Assembly: GCF_002776525.5 (NCBI RefSeq)
Contig: NC_045452.1
Coordinates: forward strand, 26,828,982 to 26,892,981
Direction of reading: 5' to 3'
Length of the DNA stretch: 64,000 bases
From: Piliocolobus tephrosceles
Lineage: Eukaryota; Chordata; Mammalia; Primates; Cercopithecidae
Position numbers and translations under genes: made by a program. The first letter of the stretch is position 1. Every line of letters starts with the position of its first letter. The notes beneath the pieces are model-generated. The model saw only the letters and a list, made by a program, of their open reading frames with translations, had not been told where the DNA came from and did not search any database. Positions 55,797 to 64,000 of this stretch are shown here, piece by piece.

Positions 55797-55813
55797 CCAG
55801 GAGAGGGCGCTGG
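55797..55813 (+). promoter_or_regulatory. candidate CTCF-binding motif
   Basis: CCAGGAGAGGGCGCTGG fits the CTCF core at 13 of 14 positions (G where a pyrimidine is usual). Confidence 0.35.
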
Positions 55814-55875
55814 TCAGTTTTGCTTCATTTCCAGAATTTATCTTAGTTAAAAAGAAAATTTATTTTAAAAATTTT

Positions 55876-56132
55876 GGGTCGGGCACGGTGGCTCACGCCT
55901 GTAATCCCAGCATTTTGGGAGGCCAAGGCAGATGGATTGCTTGAGTTCAAGAGTTCGAGACCAGCCTGGGCAACATGGTGAAACCTCATCTCCACAAAAA
56001 ATACACAAAATTTGGGCGGGCATGGTAGTGTACACCTGTAGTGCCAGCTACTCAGGAGGCTGAGGCTGCAGTGGGTCATGATTGCGCCACTGCACTCTAG
56101 CCTGGGCAACAGAGCAAGACCCTGTCTCAAGA
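55876..56132 (+). mobile_element. AluJ element
   Basis: J-type features (CAGCCTGGGCAACATGGTG, GAGGCTGCAGTGGGTCATGATTG), internally shortened. AAAAATTTTG on both sides. Confidence 0.92.
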
Positions 56133-56425
56133 AAAAATTTTGTTTTTGACACATAACTACATATTCATGGGGTACAGTAGGATATTTTCATGCATGTACA
56201 TATTGTATAATCATCAAATCAATGTATTTAGCATATCCATCACCTCATACATTTATTTCTTTGTGGTGAGAACACTCAAAATCCTCTCTTTACGCTGTCT
56301 TAAGATACCTAATACCATATTGTTAGCACCACAGTCACCCTACTGTGCAATGCAACACCAGAACTATCCCTCCCACCTAACTAGCTTTGTACCCACTGAC
56401 CAATCTTTCCCTATCCAAACTTTTA
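56133..56425 (-). mobile_element. L1MA-like 3'UTR, antisense
   Basis: ATGGGGTACAGTAGGATATT, TTAGCATATCCATCACCTCA and TTGTTAGCACCACAGTCACC are ordered as in antisense L1MA 3'UTR. The AluJ sits at its edge. Confidence 0.8.
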
Positions 56426-56805
56426 AAATGGGGGCTTCATGCCATTTTAGAAGGAAAAAAGCAAAATTACAATTCACATTTCACAATTTACACAGTTGGT
56501 TTCATGCACTTTTGACCGTTCTGTCTTGTTTCTGGAAGTTATACAAGTTTCAGCTTCAGGGGAGCTGGAAGTGTCCTGTCCCTGGAGGTTGCATGGCCAA
56601 GGACAGCCCAGACCCATTTGCCCATACTAAAGCACAGAATCTCACATTTGAAGCAGGAAGCCCCACACCCACAGGCCCATTTAAAAACATACAAGCGTTT
56701 TATTAAGTACTGAAGACAGATTAAAAGTTCTAAAACGTGTAACATTTGAAGAATAACAACACCAGGAGCATCTACGTACATAGCACTCAGCTTAAGAAAA
56801 TGGTC
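56425..56805. other. single-copy DNA
   Basis: AT-rich; nothing recognised. Confidence 0.4.
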
Positions 56806-56807
56806 AG

Positions 56808-57120
56808 GGCCGGGCAGGGACTCACAGCTGCAGTCCCAGCACTTTAGGATACTGACCCAGGTGCGAGGATCGCTTGAGCCCAGGAGTTCAAGACCAGCCT
56901 GGACAACATGGCAAAACCCTGTGTCTACAAAAAATACCAAAAAGGTGGCACGCTCCTGCAGTCCCAGCTATTAATACTGGGGAGGCTGAGGTGGGAGGAT
57001 CACCTGGGACCAAAAGGGCGAGGCTGCAGTGAGCTGTGATCATGTCACTGCACTCCAGCCTGGATGACAGAATGACACCGTCTCAAAAAGAAAAGAAAGA
57101 AAAAACGAATGAAGAAAAAA
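56808..57120 (+). mobile_element. AluJb element
   Basis: Old Alu (CAGGGCCGGGCAGGGACTCA, GAGGATCGCTTGAGCCCAGG) with A-rich tail; partly deleted in the linker. Confidence 0.88.
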
Positions 57121-57168
57121 ATATTCACTTTGAAATCCTCCACTCGCTACAGGTAACTACTACTATTT

Positions 57169-57250
57169 TGTGAGCTGAGATCATACCACTACTACACTCC
57201 AGCCTGGGTGACAGAGCGAGACGCTGTCTCAAAAAAAAAAAAAAAAAAAA
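57169..57250 (+). mobile_element. Alu 3'-end fragment
   Basis: Only the last about 60 bases (GTGAGCTGAGATCATACCAC..GTCTC) plus a 22-A tail. Confidence 0.88.
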
Positions 57251-57257
57251 AGGTATC

Positions 57258-57564
57258 ACTTGTTTTTTGGGTTTATTTTTTGGGATGGGGTCTTGCTCTG
57301 TCACCCAGGCTGGAGTGCAGTGGCATAATCATGGCTCGCTGCAGCCTCAACCTCCTGGGCTCAGGTGATCCTCTCACCTCAGCCTCCAGAGTAACTGGGG
57401 CTACAGATGCATGCCACCACACCCAGCTCATTTTTCACTTTTTTTGTAGACATGGGGTTTCACCATGTTGCCCAGGCTGATCTCAAACTCCTGGCCTCAA
57501 GCAATCCTCCCACCATGGCCTCACAAAGTGCTGTGATTACAGGTGTGAGCCACTGCAGTTGGCC
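57258..57564 (-). mobile_element. AluJ element, antisense
   Basis: GGGATGGGGTCTTGCTCTGT to GCCACTGCAGTTGGCC; J-type GCAGCCTCAACCTCCTGGGC. Confidence 0.92.
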
Positions 57565-58400
57565 TGCATGTTTTGAACTTTAATTAAATGAAATCATATG
57601 AAGTTTTCTTCTGCAACTTTTTGAAGAAAACTTCAACTCCAAGCTACCAAGAGTCATGGCTGTTGCACGTGGCCTTGCTCATTCCTTTTCCTTGCCATAG
57701 ACACAGTGCATACATGTGCATATTTATCCATTATCCATCAGCGGCAGCCACATTCTGTTTTATTTCACTTTGGCTGCTAGGAATATTCAGGCCTCCCAGG
57801 ACACGTGTGTAGTAATTTCTCTAAGGGAAATACCTACAAGTGGGGTCTCTGATTTGCAGATGTACGTCTCCCTTCACCTTTACTAGATGATTCTGAATTG
57901 TTTTCCAAATTTTCCAACTTCCCACCCAGCAGCATTCCTCACACCCAGGAGCCCCTGACACCGTCATCATTCTCCTTCGGTGTTGGTGTTCATCTGGAAG
58001 GAACAAAAAGGACTCTCCCTGTGATTTTGGTTTTTCGTTTGTTTTGTTTGTTGAGATGGAGACTCCCTGCGATGCCCAGGCTGGAGTGCAGTGGCACGAT
58101 CTAGGCTCACTGCCACCTCTGCTTCCTGAGTTCAAGCAATTCTCCTGCTTCAACCTCCTGAGTAGCTGGGACTATAGGCATGCACCACCATACCTGGCTA
58201 ATTTTTGTATTTTTACAGAGACAGGGTTTCTCCATGTTGGTCAGGCTGGTCTCAAACTCCTGAACTCAAGTGATCCACCCGCCTTGGTCTCCCAAAGTGC
58301 TGGGATTACAGGCGTGAGCCACCACGCCCGGCCTCCCTGTGGTTTTCATCAGCATTTCTCTGATTCGGGTAAGGCATCCTCCCACATGTAGAATGATCAC
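57565..58400 (-). mobile_element. L1M/HAL1-like 3' region, antisense, split by Alu
   Basis: TGCTAGGAATATTCAGGCC, GTAATTTCTCTAAGGGAAAT, CCTTTACTAGATGATTCTGA and TCATCAGCATTTCTCTGATT follow antisense old-L1 order. Confidence 0.65.
58029..58332 (-). mobile_element. AluS element, antisense, in L1
   Basis: Complete; CTCCCTGTGATTTT / CTCCCTGTGGTTTT flank. Confidence 0.95.
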
Positions 58401-59385
58401 CCTTTTTTCCTCTTCTACAACACCTGTCCAATTTCCTGGCTCCCATAGAAGGCTCTGGACAAGTTGGTTTCATTCTGAGGAACAAAGGATGTGTCCACGG
58501 GGGAACCAGGTGGCCACTGCTCTGTGTAGACTCTGCAGAGCCCCTGCATCTGGAGATCCCAGGTGAGACAGGTCCACCGGCCCTGGGGAGAAAACTCGGG
58601 ACAGGGCATCTATCTTCCCAGTTCACAGCCTCACCCCCAGTAACAATTCCCTGCAATGAAACTGCACTTTGGACTCAGAAAACATTTCTTCCAGCTTTGT
58701 CCCTTTCCAGCACCCCTAGACCTCACGTGGCTCAGGCAGCTCCAGCTGCAGCCCCCTAAGAGTAGACCACATCTGGTTCATTCGCTCCTGCACCCACAGT
58801 GCTTGGCACAGATCTAGAGTGGGAGGATCCTCCTGCTGGCTTGGGGGCAGTGGGGTACAGGGAGGAGCTGCCATCTGGGGGCCGCCTCTCTGAGCAGCCC
58901 TGGTCCTTTGGTATTGGCTACTTGATGAACACAGTGGCCAAGGCCAAGTTCACCAGTGATACCAGGGAAAGAGCAGCCAGCACTCCAGAGGCTGTCGTGG
59001 TCTCTGACGGGCACCCGAGCTCGTGCAAGAGCAGTCAGGAAGCAGTCTTAAGGACAGGCGGGGCTGCCAGCCTCCTCTCAGCCATAGGAAAGCAGACCCT
59101 GGCCCCTTCCTGCAGCTCCTGGAGGACAGCCAGTGGCAGAAAGGAAATGTGGTCTCATCTCTGCCCAGTGTCCTCTCCAGCCTCCTCCAACTCCGGCCTG
59201 TGACATGACCAGCGTCTCAGCAGCTATGCCTCTCCCCTCTTGGCTCCTCCAGCTCCTTCCCTGCTCAGAGGGAGACTTGGTGTCCGTGACTATCTCCGTT
59301 TACCGGCTGTGTGTGCTCAGACACTTTAAGCTGTGCACAGTTCATGGTGTTTGGGCTTTCAAAATGTCTTGTTGTCTTGCTTGTT
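58400..59385. other. single-copy DNA
   Basis: An L2-like end (CCCACAGTGCTTGGCACAGA) at about 58793. No exon supported. Confidence 0.4.
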
Positions 59386-59389
59386 TCTG

Positions 59390-59860
59390 TTCATTGAGAT
59401 GAAACTATTGACATAACAGAAAAGTAACCATTTCACTCCTGTCATCCTAGCACTTTGGGAGGCTGAGGCAGAGGGATCATTTGAGGTCAGGAGTGCAAGA
59501 CCAGCCTGGCCCACACGGTGAAACCTGGTCTCTACTAAAAATTCTAAATACAGCCAGGCATTGTGGCGAGTGCCTGTAGTCCTAGCTACTCGGGAGGCTG
59601 AGGCAGGAGAATCGTTTGAACCTGGGAGACAGAGGCTACAGTGAGCTGAGATCCGGCCACTGCACTCCAGCCTGGGCAACAAAGCGAGACTTCGTCTCAA
59701 AAAAAAAAAAAAAGGAAAGAAAAGGTAACCATTTCAAAGCCTACGAGGCCACTGCATTTAGTCCATTTGCGAGGCTGTGCAGCCACCACCCCTGCCAGGT
59801 TCCAGGACATTTTCACCACTCCAAAAGAAGCATTGGTTTCTTTCTGCAGGATGTCAACAT
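59390..59860 (-). mobile_element. L1M 3'UTR fragment, antisense, split by Alu
   Basis: TTGAGATGAAACTATTGACA on the left and GAGGCTGTGCAGCCACCACC, GGACATTTTCACCACTCCAA on the right join as one antisense L1M segment. Confidence 0.75.
59436..59725 (+). mobile_element. 5'-truncated Alu with GAGATCCGGCCAC
   Basis: Lacks about the first 20 bases of Alu; GTAACCATTTCA flanks both sides, so the loss happened at insertion. GAGATCCGGCCAC agrees with the monkey Y-lineage, though the left monomer is S-like. Confidence 0.92.
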
Positions 59861-59869
59861 GTCTGCCCC

Positions 59870-60485
59870 CCAGTGGAAGATCTGAACTCCTGGAAAACAG
59901 GTTCAGGGCCTCAGGTGTCTCTATCTACACCTCAGACTGGCTTGCAGTCACTGCTCACCCACGCTAAAGTAGGTAACGTGTAGAGATGTGGACACACGGT
60001 TCCCAGAGTCTCTTAAGCGTATGTCCAGCACCCTGCAGGGTTACTGGGCATCACCACACAGGGCGTCCACACTGCAGGCCTGGGAGGCCTAGGGATGCAG
60101 CACAGGCCACATCTCAGAGACAGAGCCAGCCCATAAGTAAAACCCAGTGAAGGGGGTCTGGAGGAGCTGTGTGTGACAAACATCGGAAAAGGGATGAGTG
60201 GCACGAAGGAAGCCACTGCCATCAGAGGCAAATTCAGGGCAGCTGCAAACGTTCCAAATCCGTACAAGTCAAGCCACTGCCTCCCCCGACACCGCAAAGT
60301 CACTTTCCACACAAGTGGGTGCCAACACCTGTGTCTCTTCCAAGGGACAATTAGCTGTCACTCAGCCTTGACAACGAGGCCAGGGTCCTCTGCCCGCCCC
60401 AGGAAGCCGAGCCCCTTCACAAGGGTAATGTGCCCTCTCCGTCTAACCCAGGACCAGGAAGCAGCATCTGTCACCCGGCACTGCC
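59870..60485. other. single-copy DNA
   Basis: Nothing recognised. Confidence 0.4.
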
Positions 60486-60489
60486 ACCC

Positions 60490-60640
60490 AGAGTCATCAC
60501 ACAGCTAATTACTGCTAATTGTAATATCGTTTCTGTCTTGCTGCTAATACATTTAGACTTGCTAATCAAATCAAACCATTCCACCTTGCTGCACTGCTTT
60601 CAAATAAACATTTCTGAAAACGGGAAATAAATAAGTCCCA
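60490..60640. promoter_or_regulatory. candidate conserved non-coding element, CTAAT-rich
   Basis: CAGCTAATTACTGCTAATTG, TTGCTGCTAATACATTTAG and CTTGCTAATCAAATC give four CTAAT cores in about 75 bases; a CAAATAAACATTTC forkhead-like site follows. Repeat-free. Confidence 0.42.
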
Positions 60641-61000
60641 AGCTTTGTTCTCTTCTCTGGAACTGCTGTCTGCAGAGACTTAGGGTAGGGCGTGGGGGTT
60701 GCCATGTCTCTGGGACCAAGGGCATAGAAGAAGTCTGATGAGGAAACGGCCTTTATTGTCCAAAGCTTCCCATCAGGTTGGAGGAAGAGGGAGACACAGG
60801 GGAGGGGAGGAGAGACCTAGAGACTGGGAGGTAGAGGGAGGAGGAGGCAAGAAACTGCCCTGAGTGGCACGATCTGTTCAACACTTTCCCTGCATTAGCT
60901 CCACCCTCCTCGGATACTGTCTCCAGCAGCCCCTGGCTGGGCTGGTAGCTCCTTCTCGTGACCCCCTCAGACCTCTGCACTCCCCGCTTCACTCCTCAAG
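60640..61000. other. single-copy DNA
   Basis: Purine-rich on plus strand at 60780-60850; nothing recognised. Confidence 0.4.
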
Positions 61001-61004
61001 TTGG

Positions 61005-61135
61005 GGTGCACTGATCTGTTTCCAGATCTGGCTGTGGACTTGTCGAAGGCGGGGACCCTGTGCTGTCATGAACCGAGCACCTCACTCAAGGCCTGGCAGG
61101 CAGTAGGTGCTCGGGAAGCCCTGGCTCAATGAACA
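61005..61135 (+). repeat. L2 3' end
   Basis: CTCAAGGCCTGGCAGGCAGT + AGGTGCTCGGGAAGCCCTGG + CTCAATGAAC; typical L2 terminus. Confidence 0.65.
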
Positions 61136-61139
61136 TGCG

Positions 61140-61260
61140 AGTGATCAGGGAAATGTGACTTTCCTGATTCTGCAGATGAGGAAACCAAGACTCAGAGACG
61201 CTAAGTGACTGCCTAGCATCTGTGCATCAGTGAAAAGTGGACCTGAGAATTCGTTCCTGG
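61140..61260 (-). repeat. MIR element, antisense
   Basis: TCTGCAGATGAGGAAACCAA, GACTCAGAGACGCTAAGTGA. Confidence 0.8.
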
Positions 61261-61306
61261 CTGGACAAGCCCTTCACCTGTGCTCTCTCAGAAAGCAGGG
61301 GAGGGG

Positions 61307-61582
61307 CCGGGCGCGGTGGCTCAAGCCTGTAATCCCAGCACTTTGGGAGGCCGAGACGGGCGGATCACGAGGTCAGGAGATCGAGACCATCCTGGCTAAC
61401 ACAGTGAAACCCCGTCTCTACTAAAAACTACAAAAAAAACTAGCCGGGCGAGGTGGCGGGTGCCTGTAGTCCCAGCTACTTGGGAGGCTGAGGCAGGAGA
61501 ATGGCATAAACCCGGGAGGTGGAGCTTGCAGTGAGCTGAGATCCGGCCATGGCACTCCAGCCTGGGCAACAGAGCAAGACTC
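61307..61582 (+). mobile_element. AluYR-type element, tail lost in gap
   Basis: GCGAGGTGGCGGGTGCC, ATGGCATAAACCCGG and GAGATCCGGCCATGG are Old World monkey Y-lineage features. The sequence stops at AGCAAGACTC, just before the poly-A tail, where Ns begin. Confidence 0.94.
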
Positions 61583-61682
61583 NNNNNNNNNNNNNNNNNN
61601 NNNNNNNNNNNNNNNNNNNNNNNNNNNNNNNNNNNNNNNNNNNNNNNNNNNNNNNNNNNNNNNNNNNNNNNNNNNNNNNNNN
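61583..61682. other. 100-N assembly gap
   Basis: Exactly 100 N, the usual placeholder for a gap of unknown size, starting at the Alu tail. Confidence 0.95.
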
Positions 61683-61684
61683 GT

Positions 61685-61985
61685 GACAAGCTACAGCGGC
61701 ACGCAGGTGTTCTGCTCAAGGACGCGCTGGGGTAATTCTGAGAGTTCTGGAATGGAAACTGACAAAAGGTTGACCATGAAAGGAAAGTAACAGAAGTGCA
61801 TCCAGTTACTATGGCAACCCAGCTGAAGAACTGGCTGGTGCCTGCACACGTACCCCACTGCTGAGAAAGGGGTTCGTGTCACCCTAGGGCCAGGGGATCG
61901 CGGAACTTCCCAGCCCCAGCCCTCGGTGGCTCCCATTGCCTTGGCAAATGTGGTTTCCCCATCACCCACCAGCACCCAGGGAATG
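61685..61985. other. single-copy DNA right of the gap
   Basis: No feature recognised; the Alu's 3' target duplication cannot be found here. Confidence 0.4.
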
Positions 61986-61989
61986 GGGG

Positions 61990-62110
61990 TGTGGTGGTAG
62001 AAACAGCACTGGGCTAGGGGGTCATGGCACGCAGGTTCTCTCCTGGTTCTGCCAGGACTGGCCTAGAGTCACTTCTCCATTCTCAGCCTCAGTGTTTTTT
62101 TTTCAGATGA
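61990..62110 (+). repeat. MIR fragment
   Basis: AACAGCACTGGGCTAGGGGGTC, then GGCCTAGAGTCACTTCTCC and CTCAGCCTCAGTGTTT; diverged sense MIR. Confidence 0.6.
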
Positions 62111-62269
62111 GAGGAACCCGGTGTCCCTGCCACCTCTGCTTCCTACCAGCTTGTGGATCTCACTGCAGGAGTGAATGAGTGAATGAATGACCCGGTATGA
62201 GTACTTTGCAAAGGCTGGTCTGGGACACAGAGAGAGAAGAGGAAAGAAGACAAGATCATGACTGAGCAT

Positions 62270-62410
62270 CCACTTGGGACAGGCACACCCTTGCCATCAC
62301 CTACGTGCAACCCTGGGCAGTTGGCACTACCACAAATGAGAAACCTGGGGGCTCGGAAGGTCATCTGATTACTCTAAGAGGGCACAGGCTGGCCAGCCAG
62401 GTATGCAGGA
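62270..62410 (-). repeat. MIR fragment, antisense
   Basis: CAAATGAGAAACCTGGGGGC and AAGGTCATCTGATTACTC. Confidence 0.5.
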
Positions 62411-62559
62411 CTCTAAGCCCGTGTCCTCCCCACTCCTCCACAGGCCCAGGTGCTCGGTGTGTCCTAAGCAAACTCCTCCCCAGGCTCGCATCTCGCAGCC
62501 ACTGCTTCTGCCCGAGCAAGAGACGCACATAACCAAGAAACCAGAAGCTCAACTCCCGT

Positions 62560-62720
62560 CAAACGAGGCTGTCGATTTTAATTAATTTCAGACTTTGTGT
62601 GTTTCTGGCAATTATTTGTAACAAGGTTTACAGAGGGCATTTAAAATTAATGGTGATTTTTATCTGGAAATCATTGATTATTTTTAAGTAGCTCATTAGG
62701 GGTGAGTGTGTATTACGGGA
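62560..62720. promoter_or_regulatory. candidate conserved non-coding element, TAAT-rich
   Basis: At least seven TAAT/ATTA cores: GATTTTAATTAATTTC, GGCAATTATTTG, TTAAAATTAATGGTG, CATTGATTATTTTT and CTCATTAGG. GC content falls sharply against both flanks. Repeat-free. Confidence 0.45.
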
Positions 62721-62876
62721 GCGGCAGGCTCTGTCAGGAAGGAGGCACCTGGGGCTATCAGGAGGAGCCAGAAGAAGGAAGACGTCTGGACTGTGACAAC
62801 AAGTTCAAAGCCAGCAGGATTATGAAATGACGCTCCCCAAGACAGAATCTGATGTGGACCAAGATGCATGCAAAGG

Positions 62877-63170
62877 GCCAGGCGCAGTGACTCATGCCTG
62901 TAATCTCAGCACTTTGGGAGGCCAAGGTGGGAGGATCACTTGAGGTCAGGAGTTTGAGACCAGCTGGACCACACCTGTCTCCACTAAAAATACACAAATT
63001 AGCCGGCATGGTGGCGGGCACCTGTAATCCCAGCTACTTGGGGAGCTGAGACAGGAGAACTGCTTGAACCCAGGAGGCGGAAACGGAGGTTGCAGTGAGC
63101 CGAGATCATGCCACTGCACTCCAGCCTGGGTGACACAGTGAGACTCTGTCTCAAAAAAAAAAAAAAAAAA
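62877..63170 (+). mobile_element. AluS element
   Basis: Complete sense Alu (GGGCCAGGCGCAGTGACTCA) with a small duplication GGCGGAAACGGAGG; poly-A tail of about 20. Confidence 0.94.
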
Positions 63171-63171
63171 A

Positions 63172-63700
63172 TGCATTCGGAGGCAAAACCAGGGGGAAAT
63201 CTAGTGAATGACCTAAAATGGGGAAGCCAGTTGGGCTCCTCTTGCTTCTCAGCCATTGACCTGCAGACATGTTGGCATGTTTGCTGCTGTTGGTGGCTCT
63301 CAGGGAGGTCCAGTCGTCCCTAGCCACTTGGCCCAGGAGAACTCGCTACCTCAGGCAGAGGCTGCAGCATGAACCCCCACGAGTGGCAAAGGCCCTGAGA
63401 AAACTGGAGCAAAGACTGCAGGGAAGGGTCCCTGTGGGCATCAGCAGACAAGCCTGGAAGAGCAGGGCCCTGGGCTATCACAAACACCACACCAAAGGGC
63501 AGGAAAGGGGGGCTTAGCACATCATCTTCTGTACTTTTTGTATTTTTAAGAAGTATTTTGAAAGACAAAAGTTTGAAAATCTAATCTAAGAAAAAACAAT
63601 GCAGATGAAAATAAAAGCCTAAACACCAATCACATAAAATGTTCAATCGAAACAATCTAACATCACAGACTGTTTACAAATTGTTACAGTTTTTTCCTCC
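63172..63700. other. single-copy DNA with an 82-codon open frame
   Basis: Plus-strand frame 63269-63517 has a purine at -3 of its ATG and a hydrophobic start (MLACLLLLVAL). No homologue recognised, no splice or promoter evidence; probably chance. Confidence 0.3.
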
Positions 63701-63870
63701 TGCTTTTTATTCACAGGATTAAACTCCAGAGTAGTCCTCTGAATAATAATAAAATCACTAATATTTGCATAGGCCTTTATAGCTGATACAGATATTATTT
63801 CCATTTTGCAGGTGGGAAAAGGGAAGTTTGGAGAGATTCCATGCCCAAGTATTAAAGACATGTACTCCGA
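63700..63870 (-). repeat. MIR element, antisense
   Basis: GCATAGGCCTTTATAGCTGA, TTTCCATTTTGCAGGTGGGA and AGATTCCATGCCCAAG. Confidence 0.7.
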
Positions 63871-63939
63871 GGAACCGGAGCTGGGCCCCTTTCCGACACG
63901 CCGATGTCCTCAATCTTTCCCAGAGGTTAGCAACGCATG

Positions 63940-64000
63940 ATAGCCACCACCACTATCATCGTCATCATCATCACCACCGTCATTATCATCACCATCACCA
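63940..64000 (+). repeat. (ATC/ACC)n trinucleotide tract at window edge
   Basis: ATCATCGTCATCATCATCAC and onward to the end; continues beyond the window. Confidence 0.9.

Noticed and set aside
1..64000. CRISPR array, operon, prophage or other bacterial-type system
   Set aside because: The whole window is primate nuclear DNA; tandem arrays are minisatellites with adjacent units and no spacers.

Overview
This window is nuclear DNA from an Old World monkey. The evidence is the interspersed repeats. About thirty Alu elements are present, along with MIR, L2, L1M, hAT-Charlie, Tigger and ERVL-type LTR copies, which together mean a primate. At least two young Alus (42437-42738 and 61307-61582) carry base changes I associate with the cercopithecid AluYR lineage: GCGAGGTGGCG, GGCGTAAACCC and GAGATCCGGCCAC. 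Two runs of N (10 bases at 3863, 100 bases at 61583) show a draft assembly. I cannot name the species or locus without an alignment.

No protein-coding exon, tRNA, rRNA, CRISPR array or bacterial-type feature can be supported. Every long open frame is explained by a repeat: the longest (435 codons, minus strand, 5162-6469) runs through a G-rich minisatellite, and the 338-codon minus-strand frame at 28086-29102 joins a dead hAT transposase to two Alus. The window is best read as intergenic or intronic DNA with a GC-rich, gene-poor background.

Layout. 0.4-4.7 kb: an L1M ORF2/3' end split by two Alus and an MLT1-type LTR, with a contig-join artefact. 5.4-6.4 kb: two minisatellites. 7-27 kb: mostly single-copy GC-rich DNA with scattered Alu and MIR copies, a third minisatellite (12.2-12.6 kb) and microsatellites. 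27.7-31.7 kb: an old L1 split by a complete Charlie3-type transposon with 8-bp target duplications, itself split by two Alus. 32-41 kb: Alus, two ERVL-type LTRs and single-copy DNA. 41-43 kb: L1, a Tigger element and a young AluYR. 47-49 kb: L1 containing Tigger containing Alu. 50.4-54.1 kb: two local segmental duplications, one direct (about 91% identical) and one inverted (about 95% identical). 54-64 kb: L1 and Alu clusters, the 100-N gap and a final trinucleotide tract.

The main non-repeat pattern is a series of short AT-rich islands dense in TAAT/ATTA and CTAAT cores (near 7.2, 8.7, 11.1, 19.8, 33.5, 36.55, 44.5, 54.85, 60.5 and 62.6 kb) in otherwise GC-rich DNA. These look like conserved non-coding, homeodomain-type enhancer elements of a developmental gene outside or around the window. 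That is inference and needs an alignment. I found no convincing new biological system. The most unusual sequence structure is the paired duplications at 50.4-54.1 kb.
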